A stretch of DNA of 64,000 nt from Endomychus coccineus. Lineage: Eukaryota > Arthropoda > Insecta > Coleoptera > Endomychidae. The position numbers and the translations under genes are program-made. Where the stretch lies: the NCBI GenBank assembly GCA_958510875.1, contig OY294067.1, positions 193,261,322 to 193,325,321 on the forward strand, given 5' to 3'. Below the pieces are notes generated by a model that saw only the letters and a list, made by a program, of their open reading frames with translations, made no database searches and was not told where the DNA came from. Positions 52,891-64,000 of the stretch are shown piece after piece (position 1 is the stretch's first letter; the number at the start of each line of letters is the position of its first letter).

Positions 52891-53569
52891 GAAAAGATCA
52901 CTTTGATATAGGTCTAACTGATCATTGAGGATATTTTTATTAGAGTTTTTGTCATCACAGTCTGGGCAAATCATCTTATAAACTTCAGGTTTTCTATATT
53001 TCTTTATTGACAGAAATGTTTCTCAAACGAGGTGTGGACATCTATAAATGAAACACAGTACTATTTTCTTTGGTCCACTCTGGAGTATCCGCCCTCTGTG
53101 ACAAAACGACGGCTACGAAATAAGGTATAAACATGAAGGAACCTTTATCACTGACTTTTTATGTTTTTCATGGGTGCCATATTGAATTGTGGCAGTTTTG
53201 AATAGACCCTTCTTATTACCGTTCCAATGTTTTATCACAAGTTACACTTACGTCTTACAAAAATTCACGATAACGGAAAAAATATTTGTAACATAGTGAA
53301 CTTCAACATTTTTAACTTTGAATTTCAATCTATCATTTATACTCAAACATATATTCCAAAGAACGACAATCACATCGAACTATGTTCATGTTATTGGATG
53401 AACAATATCGGAGTGAACTGTAAAGACAACAAGAAACTACAGCAAATGCCCAAAATGTTGTCATCGTTCATATAAACACAACAATGCCCTTCTTCGAATA
53501 CTTCTCCATCCTCCAAATTCTCAGTATTGAGTTGAAGGTTCTCATTGTTTTGGTATAACTTCTGGCCAT
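52891..53569. other. No gene recognised
   Basis: A plus-strand ORF of 82 codons (53227-53475) has no recognisable motif. The stretch may include the 3' flank of the mariner-like element that follows on the minus strand. Confidence 0.35.
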
Positions 53570-54490
53570 GAGCTCTACCTTTTAGTTTACCCCATAAGAA
53601 TATTGAGATCTGGAGAACTTGCTGGCCACATTACCAGAGCATTCTTCCCTATCCATATCACCAAACCTCTCAGTAAAACAATGAGACACTTGTCTTGGAT
53701 TGGGTGGTATGGTATTGAAACTAGGTACCGTTGTAATTAGCCAGAGGTAGATCATCCAAATAGTCTTCAAAACCGATAGGTTTTCCAAAAAGTTCCGTAA
53801 AGTTAAAAGGACTCTTCATAAATCTCTGCCCACAGGTTAATACTGAATGGCACTTGTGGTTCAATTTATCAGCTCTGTCTGAGGTTGTTTATGCATCAAA
53901 TATACTCATTATTTTGGTTGAATATTCCACAATTCGTAAAAGTGCTTTCATCTATCCAAATCATATTTTATAAGAAAACAGACAAATCATGTTCTCTCAG
54001 CCAACCATAAAATTGTAATCTACTTTCGGGATCACCTGGATGTAAATTTTGTGATATTTAGATGCTGCAACATTAGAAACCGCTTTTTTTAGTTGTCTCC
54101 CTCCAAGCACTTGTGTGACAAGCAATCAAATCGGACGAAATTTGGGCTAATATTTATATGCAAACAACCTTTTTTATCTAAAAGACATAATGTCTTAACT
54201 TTAAACTTCAATTATATACTCCGTTTATCAAATTTTCTTCAGTTTGTTCGTTCATTCTGATCCGTATTTTTTTCTTGGCTTTTCAAATAAACCAACCTTA
54301 GCGAAATTTCTGTCCAATAACTGTAATATAGTTCGATGTGGTTGTCGTCTTTCGAGACACATGTTTAAATACATTCCGATGCACGTAACACTGTTTCTAT
54401 GGTAATCAATATGGAGCCTATAAGAAAAAAGTTGATGATGTTCACAGAAAGAAAAAAAATTGCAGAAGAATGCAATATAAATGTGCAATT
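53570..54490 (-). pseudogene. mariner-related transposase with DUF4817-like HTH, broken
   Basis: The N-terminus (54430-54255) contains NMCLERRQPHRTILQLLDRN, then FAKVGLF, the helix-turn-helix pattern of DUF4817-type insect mariner relatives. The catalytic part follows in broken frames: DESTFTNCGIFNQNNEYI (the first D), EPQVPFSINLWAEIY, and near 53640-53585 MWPASSPDLNIL (the W.A.SPDL..LD motif). Stops are frequent. Terminal inverted repeats were not identified. GAAACACCC near 54810 may belong to one end. Confidence 0.75.
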
Positions 54491-54775
54491 TGTTTTGAAA
54501 TCCTTCTCATAATAAAGTTAAAAAAAATTAAAACTGTTTTTCAAAATTTCTGTTTTTCCGAATATCACCGTATACTCGGTATTTTGAAACTTACTCAACT
54601 TAACCATCTTCGTATGCAATGTAAATGTGCAATTTGTTTTGAAATCCTTCTCATAATAAAGTAAAAAAAAATTAAAATTGTTTTTCAAAATTTCTGTTTT
54701 TCCGAATATCACCGGATATACTCGGGATTTTGAAACTTACACAACTTAACCATCTTCGTATCTCTTATAGTTTTC
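54470..54775. repeat. 144-bp tandem duplication
   Basis: GTGCAATTTGTTTTGAAATCC is at 54483 and 54627, with the whole 144-bp unit repeated once (ending CATCTTCGTATCTCTTATAG). It lies at the start of the mariner-like gene and extends away from it. Confidence 0.9.
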
Positions 54776-57700
54776 GAAATCTCTATTGTGAGGATCGAAT
54801 TTGAAACACCCGGTATGATATATTGACCAGAAAAAATTATGAAAGTATAGGTGAAGAATTCTGATAGTTTTGTTAGGCAAAAATATGGAAACTTGTTGCA
54901 ATGATTGCCTCGGGTGACATAATAAAAAGCTCCATATATGTAAATGAAAGAGGATTGATAAAGGTAAAATGTAAACCTAAATCAAAATCATTAGATAAGG
55001 TAATGTTTTATGAGCGCCCAATAGTTTTCTTTTTACAAATGTTGAAAATCATTCTGATCAGCTTATAATATTGAAAAAAATATTTTCCACTTTTTTGTGC
55101 AATATAGTTTTAAAAGAAAACCATTGTATTTGAAAAATAAATTTACAACTGTTTAGTGCAATTTAAATTTATTTATTATGACTATAAGAAATATTTCTGA
55201 TCGCTACTTCGATTCCATGAATTAATTTCTGTTTATTCGAATGTATTTAGTCTCTCTGCCATAACTTCGGTATATAAGAACATATTGTTCTGGTTATTGA
55301 AACTAAACTAAAACCATTTACTTATTATTGATGACTTTGTACATTGATTGATATACATCAGATTGGTACCTCTGGTGGCGCTTTTATGTGTATGCCATCG
55401 CCATGATAAGTAACCACTTTGAATTATTGAAAATGAAAATTTAGCATGGTTATGATATGATGCAAGTGTGCGCGGCTGCCGGCCGCAATAGTTGAAAGAA
55501 GCGGTTTCGTATGATATCGGCATCACAAAGACAGCCATAGATATGAGAAACAACGCGGTTGTAGCTTATAGCCGTTCCATAGTATATACATTTCTAGATG
55601 TATTCGAATATGGTGTCCTGGTGTCCCACAGCAGATACAAATACTTCAATTTCCTCATACGTAAAATATAATATGCAAATTTGACATGCATGTCACCTCA
55701 ATTCCTCTAATAATTCCATTGGGATTCACAAGAAGAAACCTACCTAACATTTACGATGCAAATAATGTATTATGAAGGAACTTTTTGCGATCTTGAAAAA
55801 TCAGATATACACTTTCTCCACTTCTACTGAGATTGAACAATAATTAATAGTTCTATTCTTACACTCACTTTTTTTTATCTACAACCATCGAATAATACAA
55901 TCATTGAATATACGATTTTCGTCTGGTAATGATACCCGTTACTGTTATGAACTAAATAATAATCACGGTAGGATTGAATATCTTGAATAAGTATACTTCC
56001 GCGGATAGCTAGTCTTGAATATTCCTGGTTTCCGGATGTATTCCGCGTCACAACTTGAACTGAAACTGTTTCAGCTCAAGCCTCAACATGCCCTGAAGAT
56101 ACCATCTGTAATGGCCGGCGGAACGTCAGCATCAAGTCGTGCTATTGACATGCGGAATACCTCCGGAAGTCAAGAATTTTCAAGTACGGTTGAACATTAT
56201 TCGTTGTCAAATTAAGTTGAAACAATATTAGCCGTTATAATATTACAAGAAAATAAACACTATGTTGTATCAATTATCTGCATAGAATCAAGGAATTAGT
56301 GTTATATTAATTAATTCTCTTAGGATGAGACGCCCAAAATTTAAAAAGTCTTTAACATTTTAATTAATTAATAGTAGTGCGTTTCTACACACCCTCTCGA
56401 AATTCGAAGTGTACTATAATGTCGGTGAACGTGTTAATAATATATATATTATTCTAAAATCGAACAAAAATTTTAATTTCTATAAGAAATGTAGAATCAA
56501 ACACAGGTTTTTAACTTTCAGTACTCATAACTTTTGCATAATAAAATAATAAATATACCTACTTTACCTACCTAGGTGAACAACCTGACCATAATATTCA
56601 CGAAAGCGTTTTGATTTCGAAGTCATAATCATATAGTCATTTCTTTATTCCAATCTTACTATTGGTCTTTTCATTTGTAAAATTAAAGAACATTTTCTAA
56701 AATCTAACAAAAATTGGAAACTATCAAAGCAATTTGAAATCAAACAAAATTATCAGACCTATATAATACAATTACCATTTCCTGAAAGACTGATGTTTAT
56801 TGTTGTGACTAGATTTGATCTTTGATCATCATCATGCTCATGCACTATATTAAAATATATCGATAACAGTGTTTAATAAATGATAATGCTCGAAAGGTTA
56901 AACTTAGAACAATGTAAAAAAATAAATATACATGAAATGACAATATGCATTGTCATTCCGTAATGGATAATCTGTATATTGGTAATCTCAACAACTTAAT
57001 ATTTCACTTTCATTCTTTTTTTGTGAAATAAAATATAAATTCAGCCTAATCGAAACATTTATGAAAATTAAAACCGATGGTGTTGCTTCCACATCAACAA
57101 TGGGATGATTCCAAAATCAATTAGGTATTTGATTTTGATTCCAGTATAAAGACCTAAATGAATTTTTTTTGGTGCAAACAAATAACAAGATTACAGTCGG
57201 TTGATGACGCCACAAATTCTAGATGAGCACCTTCCCATTCTAGCAGGCTATGTTTGGTTCATCGGATCGAAGTTTTGGCGGCAATAGATATATTTGGAGG
57301 ATTGTGGAATTGCGGCATTGATGTTCCACACCCTAAAATTGAGTACATCGCGACTTATAAGCAACTACAGTAGTACCTCTCAATCGAATTTAGTACAATT
57401 TATCTTCTAGTGGTATGAAGTAATAGATAAATTTTTGTTATACGCCAAAAAGAACTAAATGTTTGAATTCAACGTGTTCCTTTCGATGCCATGTATTGTA
57501 TAGTTAATGTTAATTTATTTATGCTGTGTTGTTAATGTCTATTCATTTGTATTTTTCAGTATTAGCAATATTTAATTTTTAAATTTACGCGCCACTTTTC
57601 CCCCACGATTACATACTTTTATTTTAATTCCTGGAACAACACTGATTGCGGATTGGTGAATGTAGATGTTGACCTTGGCTTGAAGCGCGACGCGTGACCG

Positions 57701-58084
57701 CGGAGCGTGGTCACTGTTTTACTTTAACCGACACTGTTTTTCTTGTAGAAACTTTGGTAGAAACTAGAGTAGGTATATGTGAAGTTGTGACTACTACTTG
57801 TGAGTTTGTGACTAATTAGTAGGAGCTGTAAAGGTGAATTGACAAATTGCATAAAATATTTTACAGTTTAATGCAGCCGTACCGTAACAGTGATTTTCGG
57901 CAAAGCCTTCCCGAATGGTGTTTCGTATTGTTGAAATTGAATTAAGTAATTCATATTCTAGTGTGTTCAGTATTATATAGCTTGTAATTGTTTCATGCAT
58001 ACTTGATAGGAATATGTACACTACAGTACACACGAGTACAATGTAATGCACCTATTTCGATTTTATGAAGAAAAATATTATTTG
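54776..58084. other. Long stretch without a recognised gene
   Basis: About 3.3 kb, strongly AT-rich. Short ORFs (55308-55553 minus, 56015-56215 plus, 57812-58051 minus) show no known motif. A GC-richer segment (GCGCGACGCGTGACCGCGGAGC at about 57688) stands out and could be a promoter region for the gene starting near 58.1 kb. No repeats of note. Confidence 0.4.
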
Positions 58085-58440
58085 AACATTATTAATTACT
58101 ATTTCAATGGAAACCCAAGAAGATGAACCAGATTTTGTTATACATAAATATTTATTGGATAATATGTTAGGGATGTTCTGCTCTTACTTTTACTAAATTA
58201 TTGAAGTTTCAGGTGTGCCACCAAAATACCTATATTAGAAGAAAAATGTATATTTTAGTAAAATACGATGAAGATGACATACTACATGTAGGTCATTCAT
58301 TCAAAATTAGAAGATATAGAAAAATGATATCTGCTAGATGGACTGATGGACATTTCTATAGCTGCAATATAGTGTGTTCAAATAATAACAAGGAAAAACT
58401 TGTACGAATAAGGGACAATATTTTATTAGGTATACCATAG
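58085..58440 (+). CDS. N-terminal exons of the zinc-finger/recombinase gene (putative)
   Basis: An ATG at 58108 opens an acidic stretch (METQEDEPDFVIHKYLLDNM). After a CAG acceptor (58212) a second piece reads VCHQNTYIRRKMYILVKYDE, HVGHSFKIRRY and SARWTDGHFYSCNIVC, ending near a donor-like LLG|GTATAC. The YILVKY.EDD..HV...W.DG.FY pattern resembles a small N-terminal domain in many insect nuclear proteins. The phase between the two pieces could not be reconciled, so the exon model is tentative. Confidence 0.4.
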
Positions 58441-59307
58441 GTTTCCCTTATCAAGATATATCCTGTGTCAGGTTCAGGTAAGTCATTTCTGTATATGAAC
58501 AATCATAATGAGCAGAACAAAATGGTATTTATTGATATGTGATTCATTCTCTATTTTGGTATGATTAATATATTACAATGTGTGATAATGAAATATAATT
58601 AAGACTATTTATATGGCTATTAGAAAACAAAAGTAATTGTCTGAAATACTGTCTTCTTCAATACACAAATTTTTACTATACCTATTCATGTTCTAGAAAC
58701 TCCCAGCTTACCTCTTCACACAATCTTATATTGCGGAATATGATGGTTAGTTCACAATTAAATTTTTTAATCCTCACATTCTGCAGTACTTACGGCACTG
58801 CCTATTTAATATTGTTACACAATTAACCTCGATCGCTTTAAACTGAAAGGGATGATAATATTAAGTGGTGATGCCACATGTTATTTTCCAATAGCCAATT
58901 ACATTTTCCCTTCCATATTATGCTTTGGTATAGGTAACAATGGCAACTGCACATCTTCCATACAACTCATATTCATTAAACTTGTAAATAAGGGAAATAT
59001 CGTAATAAATTTATTTTACAAATTGACTTGTGCTATTGATTAATTTGCACAATGTAAGATAGTTTGAAATGGATTGCTAGAACTGTTTCGGATACGTGAG
59101 TTAGTTTAGGAAAGAAGAAAGTATTCTAGACAATTATTACTAAAACATATTTATTATGAATAATTTCACAAAATTTGAAGAATTTTTGGTTCAATCAATC
59201 TAAACATACAAAATGCTCTATTTCCTGCATGTCTAATTGTTTTTCTACAGACAGGTTAATTTATTATAATTGCAAATTTTTGCCATTGATTTAAAGATTT
59301 TACAAGA

Positions 59308-60218
59308 TTGTTTAAACATGATCAAAATGAATCGAGACCAATCCTAACATTGCTGTCAAATGTTGAGTATACTAAATTAAGAAACATATGCTCAATTCCT
59401 TTAAAATATAATTTATGTAATATTAAAGCTATTTCAAGTGAACAAGCCAATCCCTCCTTTGTATTGAAGGTTCAACAAAATGAATTATTCTCTAAAAACA
59501 GAATCTCTTGTAATGAGCCACTTGCTAATGAAAACGACATAATTAGCTATGGAGTGGAATTAAATAATGCAATAACATTTGATATGATTTTTTGTCTAAT
59601 ATTTTTTTTTGTTAAGTTCATGTATATGGAATTATTGTTCCTCAATCGCTTTCTTAGTTGCCGTTTTTCATCGAAACCAATTGTAACCTAATTTATGAAA
59701 AATTATAGGTATTCCAAGCAAACAAATCAACCAGACTATTGTAATGAAAGGTCAACAAAATGATGTATCCACTGAAAACGAAAACTCTTGGATTGAGCCA
59801 CTTGCTAATGAAAATAACATAATCAACTATGAAATGGTATTAAATAATGAAATACCATTTGAGAATGATATCGAAGGTATTGTGTTACATTGCTTTTTGG
59901 TTAATTAATTGTTCAATTAATCATTTAAATTTTGATGACTCCTGATTTCATGTTTATGCTTTTTTTTTTGTGGTGGCAAACATACCTGTAACATCTAGTC
60001 CTCTTACTCCTGAAGCACAAACAACAATAGACCCTCTGCCTTCTTTCAAATTGTGTCCTACCGAAAGATCCGAGGTTGGACAAAATTCAATACTTGCAAG
60101 TTTAGAGACCAATTTCTGGTATGATTGTATTTTAGAACCAGAATTTGAAGTGAATGATGGAGACCAATATCAAATTCCAGTTGCAAGTACGATACCTTTG
60201 AGCTATGAATTTATCTAA
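59308..60218 (+). pseudogene. Middle exons with a duplicated exon
   Basis: Two related exons lie in series. One is at about 59425-59590 (SSEQANPSFVLKVQQNELFS, then EPLANENDIISYGVELNN). The other is at 59710-59877 (PSKQINQTIVMKGQQNDVST, then EPLANENNIINYEMVLNN), after a TATAG acceptor and before a GTATTG donor. A third exon (59970-60218) is proline/threonine-rich and unrelated. The low-complexity, acidic character suggests a linker between N-terminal and zinc-finger parts. Splice assignments are by eye. Confidence 0.5.
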
Positions 60219-60315
60219 ATTCAAATTCAATTGAACCTTAAATGTCCTAGTATATTCATTTTCAATAAGTTACTTATATCCTATAGTTTCATCTAACCAT
60301 ATCTATTTTTCAGGA

Positions 60316-60650
60316 TCGGTACCCCATAAAAAGCACTGTTGCTTATTTTGCAAAAAGAAAGTCTACCAAATAGCTCGACATATGCTTTCTATTCATTATA
60401 GAGAACATGAAATCTTAAAGATTAAACAACTACATTCCAATAACCCGTTGAGGCGAAAAAACTTGATGAATTGAGGAAGAAGGGGGATTATTGGTGCAAT
60501 AAGGAAAATATCGTGAATAGTGATGATATTGTAGTTAGAAGGTCTAAAAATGCTAGTGTTGCATATGTGCCTTGTCCCTGTTGTAAGGGTTATTTTAACA
60601 AAGATACTTTGAGGCATCATAAAAGACATTGTCTTCCCTTCTAAAGGTGA
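60316..60650 (+). pseudogene. C2H2-type zinc fingers of the Crypton-like gene, frameshifted
   Basis: After TTTTTCAG: HCCLFCKKKVYQIARHMLSI (first C2H2-like finger). Then, with a one-base shift near 60460, KLDELRKKGDYWCNKENIVN, and PCPCCKGYFNKDTLRHHKRH with C (second finger). A further one-base shift near 60635 precedes the recombinase part. The same order (finger, LR..G.Y.HN, PC..C...Y....L.RH...C) occurs in Crypton-like proteins across animals. Confidence 0.65.
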
Positions 60651-61990
60651 CAGACATTTGCAAGCAGAATCAAGAAAACTGTTGGCAAAAATCCATGAGA
60701 AAGCTTCAGACACAATGCGAAATTGCACTACACCATACATGTTCCAAGATGAAGTAACAAATAACATTTTATTTGATGAAACAATCATTTTATATGGCAA
60801 CTTACTATGCATTGAATATACAGAAAATCATTTGGTAAGCCATGTTAGATCTCAATTACGTCTCTTGAGTAGAATGATGATCAGAATTAAATTTTATGAT
60901 CATAATATCAAATGTTCCAAGGACGCTATTCATCCTAGACATATTGATATTGTAAGAAAAGCAATTGATGATATAGCTGGATTTGATAAAAACAAACATA
61001 CATATGAGCATCCTTATAATGCACGATCTTTGAGTACAGAATTCAAGAAACTAATTGAAATTGTGAAGTCTGAGAGTGATAAATCAGGAGATGATGAGTT
61101 AATGAAAATAGCTAAAGCTACTAGTAGGAGGTATAAACAAGAATTAGCACCGTATATGTAAATTAAGTGAAAATAGATTGAAAAGAATTTGTGAATGAGT
61201 TCAAATTACCAGATAATGAAGAAATTCATAAATATCTTCAATACTTATACAAAAATATTGACTTTTATTGTAGAAATGTTGAAAAAAATTTTCACTTGAA
61301 GACTGGACTCAGCTTTCTAAATATTTGCGTTATTTTGGTTGCATTTAATAGAAAAAGACCGGGGAAAACCCAGAGCATAGAAGTTGAAGATTTTGATAAA
61401 AGGAAAACTGTAAGTGAAAAAGATATGAAGAACTTGACTCTAGCCGATAGGTTACAGGCAGATAAGTATATAAGAATTGGATTTAGAGGGAAACTAGGAA
61501 ATTCCACTGCTCTACTGGTAGATAAGAAAAAAGTACTTCCAGGGTTGGCGGTTTTGATCAAATACAGAAAAGAGGCTAGTGTTCATCCTCACAACAGATT
61601 TCTCTTTGCAGTTCCTCACCGTGTGAATAAAACATTTGACGCTTACATGTCGCATCGAAAGTTTCTGGAAAACAGTGGATTGAGCAATAAACCACTTACT
61701 TTTACAACTCTAAGGAAACATTTAGCGACATCTGTGGAAGAAAAAGCTGCTGGTCGGAAGAAGAGATGAGAATTTCTAATTACATGTCGCATGATTTTAA
61801 TATCCATAACAAAATGTATGACCAAAGTACAGCTATTGTTGATATAACACAAGTATCGAAACATCCGGAACTCAGTGCTGATGATACTGCTGCAAGGATG
61901 ATGAAAAATTATGATCTTTCGGTATCATCTACTGATAATAGTTCCACTAATAATGAGGATGTAGAAGCAAAACAGTGTGTAGGTGAGTGA
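60640..61990 (+). pseudogene. Tyrosine recombinase core of a Crypton-like gene, broken
   Basis: The N-terminal core-binding part is ESRKLLAKIHEKASDTMRN, NNILFDETIILYGNLLCIEY, LVSHVRSQLRLLSRMMIRI (60658-61161). After a break (61162-61190) the catalytic part reads LNICVILVAFNRKRPGKTQS (first Arg box), TFTTLRKHLATSVEEKA (second Arg box), and after a shift at 61769 NYMSHDFNIHNKMYDQ (His and presumed Tyr). A tail with SKHPELSADD ends at a GTGAGT donor (61984). Tyrosine recombinases cut and rejoin DNA through a covalent tyrosine. With at least four frame breaks this copy should be inactive unless the breaks are unseen introns. Confidence 0.65.
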
Positions 61991-62636
61991 CAGAACTCAT
62001 TTCATATACTTTTCCTAGTGACATGATTGAAGTCGGCATCTAGACAGCTAAATGTTTGATTTGGAATCGCTTTCATAATCCAGAAGCGTATTGATAATTT
62101 GTATTGTGAAATCTATTGTTTAATTAATAATTGTAAAATAAATTCTTCACGATTTTGTAAATTCACTGCTAGTAGCTAAGGTAACCTGATAATTTGAAAA
62201 AAATGTACAATTTTCGAAATCCACTGCACCATTAATCATTTTATTGTATAGCAAACGAATTATTCAGGCTACCAGGAAAACAAAACGTCAATTTTTGAAA
62301 TTTTCAAGTTTTCAGCACCAGTTCATTCTACAGTTTTAAGCACTGATTCTGTGTGAATGAATGAAAAATGTAGTGAGCCGATATTAGGGTCATGACATGT
62401 TCATCATGCATGCTTCCAAAAATTAGTGTTGTATTTTCATGCCATCGTCAAACTGAAGAAATTTGTTGTTTTGTTATTCCTTAGTTAAGATTAAATTGCT
62501 TGAGATAAAATAGTTGCCGATTTCCATAATACATTATTATTATGGTATTGTGGTGTTCTGTAGATTATTCATTCCGCTCTATTTCAACATGAAATGTCAG
62601 TTATAATAAAGATTCTTGACCCAGGTATGAATTATT

Positions 62637-62764
62637 TATAAATTCTCGGGAAATAGGTCACATTAACACTTATGCTTTATATTTTCTTGTCTGTCGGAAC
62701 GTACGTAAAGACAAGAAAATATAAAGCATAAGTGTTAATGTGACCTATTTCCCGAGAATTTATA
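62637..62764. repeat. Perfect 56-bp inverted repeat with 16-base loop
   Basis: 62637-62692 is the exact reverse complement of 62709-62764. The loop (GTCGGAACGTACGTAA) itself contains the palindrome ACGTACGT. No target duplication or coding sequence was recognised. It may be a foldback MITE or a recent inverted duplication. Confidence 0.97.
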
Positions 62765-62938
62765 TATAATAAAATGTCAGTGATAGTTTTCACAAACCTA
62801 TATTGCTCCTTTTTAATCGATTGCTATCTTTTATAAATATTTGACCATTTCCTAACACTTGAGTATAAAAAGCGAAGTGTTTGGAATTCTTTGGAAAAGA
62901 GTACTACCAGAAACCACTTTGAAGATATATTAACTTCA

Positions 62939-63081
62939 GATGCAATACTTGGGAGCATAAAGGGTTAAACAATTTCGAGAACAATTCATCAACATTATGA
63001 ATAAACGCTATGTACACATGATCAAACAATGGATAGAAATGGAAAGAAGAAAAGGGCAGTTGAAAGCTGAGGGTATAGAAG
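62939..63081 (+). other. Possible small exon
   Basis: After CTTCAG (62934-62939) a short open stretch reads EQFINIMNKRYVHMIKQWIE, MERRKGQLKAEGIE, and meets GTGAGA (63082). It could be a 3' exon of the recombinase gene or unrelated. Two stops in the AGCATAAAGGGTTAA segment at its start weaken it. Confidence 0.25.
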
Positions 63082-64000
63082 GTGAGAATGATCAAATCAA
63101 TCAGGTGAAAATGTTAATATTTGTGAAAATCAATCATTTGCCATATTAAATGTAGCTTCTGTTCATCTTTCAAAAATGAAATATTGTTCATACAATTGAT
63201 AATAATTCTAGGGGAAAGTCCTATAATGGCACCCCTAAGAACTTTCACAAATCAAACGACTTTCTGATTGGCTCACAGATTCTAGATAATGGCCCATAAT
63301 AGCAAAAGTATCCAACTAACTTGAATCTTGTGAATCCAAGTGATTTTAATAACCTGATTTTAATCACTTTGTTTAAGCAAATGAACAGTATTTTATTCAG
63401 AAAAACTTCTTTAAAACAATTCATACTAAAAATGAGTAAGTATATTATTATATATTCATATATATTATATATTGGGAAAATAAAAGGTGGTGATTGATAT
63501 AAATGTTCCAAGAGCATTGAAACATCAAACCACTTAACGTGTAAATTTCACTTAACGGATTAGAAATGGCCGCTGTACTACAATCGGTTAACTCCTGTGA
63601 CGTCAGCTATGCTAGACCGTATATTCTCCGAGTCATGGATATTCAGTGTCAAATTCTGTAGTTACCGCTTCTATTTCGAGGTCGTTCTGTGAGACATCGA
63701 AACACCGGAAAAGGCGGAGAAAATGGCGTACTTTTTGTCAAAATCGTCCAAGTGAAAGGTCGTGTTTCTAAGTTATTTCAAAAGGGAGGTGATACCAAAC
63801 TTATGTTTGGAACCAAATTCTGGGAATATTCTTCCGTTGAAAGGCATCAATTACCAATTTGGAGTGGAATAATTGGAAAGATTTGTGTAATAAATGCACC
63901 TTAGGGGATTAAAACTTAGTTTCAAAGTGGTTTTGGACAGAAGTAAGGTTGTTTCATTGAAAGGGAAAAAAACCTATCGTGATAGAGCTAAATATCTTTG
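63082..64000. other. No gene recognised
   Basis: A 71-codon plus-strand ORF (63689-63904) has no known motif. The rest is AT-rich; the window ends without a clear feature. Confidence 0.35.

Noticed and set aside
54470..54712. Two 64-codon ORFs on opposite strands
   Set aside because: Both come from the 144-bp tandem duplication; no known motif.

Overview
The window looks like a transposon-dense, AT-rich arthropod (probably insect) nuclear genome. The evidence is spliced genes with GT..AG introns, jockey/LOA-type LINEs, Penelope-like elements, Ty3/gypsy and copia pieces, hAT, mariner and P-element/THAP fragments, and a Polinton/Maverick-type (adintovirus-like) gene block. I see no rRNA, tRNA or ordinary housekeeping gene. 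Almost every recognisable gene comes from a mobile element, and most are broken. Family calls come from reading translated motifs by eye; no database search was possible.

Layout. 0.5-3.4 kb: a CGGBP1-like, hAT-derived gene (broken), split by a 672-bp internally deleted hAT element with a perfect 8-bp target duplication. 3.5-12.3 kb: a degraded Ty3/gypsy retrotransposon whose leader carries six consecutive hairpins presenting the same core sequence. 12.4-14.2 kb: copia pol, minus strand. 16.0-18.0 kb: a Penelope GIY-YIG remnant, then a well-preserved five-exon THAP-like gene. 19.1-30.3 kb: a mosaic of Penelope, LINE, jockey and LOA/I-clade fragments, with 138-bp and 139-bp tandem arrays.

30.4-37.0 kb: the most coherent block, a minus-strand Polinton-like morphogenesis/integration cluster. 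In transcription order it has packaging ATPase, DUF8207-like protein, coiled-coil protein, chromodomain integrase, PX-like basic protein, adenain-like protease, penton-like minor capsid and major capsid. The PX-like gene and the protease overlap in a -1 relation, with a canonical A_AAA_AAC slippery heptamer just before the PX stop, which suggests programmed frameshifting. No DNA polymerase B is visible. 37.1-42.6 kb: a second, oppositely oriented Polinton-like remnant (capsid C-terminus overlapping an accessory gene by ATGA, then three minus-strand accessory genes). It is bounded by three tandem arrays whose units centre on CANNTG palindromes.

43-47.8 kb: PIF/Harbinger-like and P-element-like fragments, and a 1.7-kb element with 11-bp inverted ends flanked by TTAA that carries a dead SWIM-YqaJ nuclease gene. 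48-54.8 kb: minus-strand gypsy pol, an R2-like LINE end with a restriction-like endonuclease, and a mariner relative. 58.2-62.0 kb: a degraded zinc-finger/tyrosine-recombinase (Crypton-like) gene with a duplicated exon. 62.6 kb: a 56-bp perfect palindrome with a 16-base loop.

Boundaries of degraded elements are approximate. Where frameshifts or stops are described, the reading is of a broken copy and no restored product is given.
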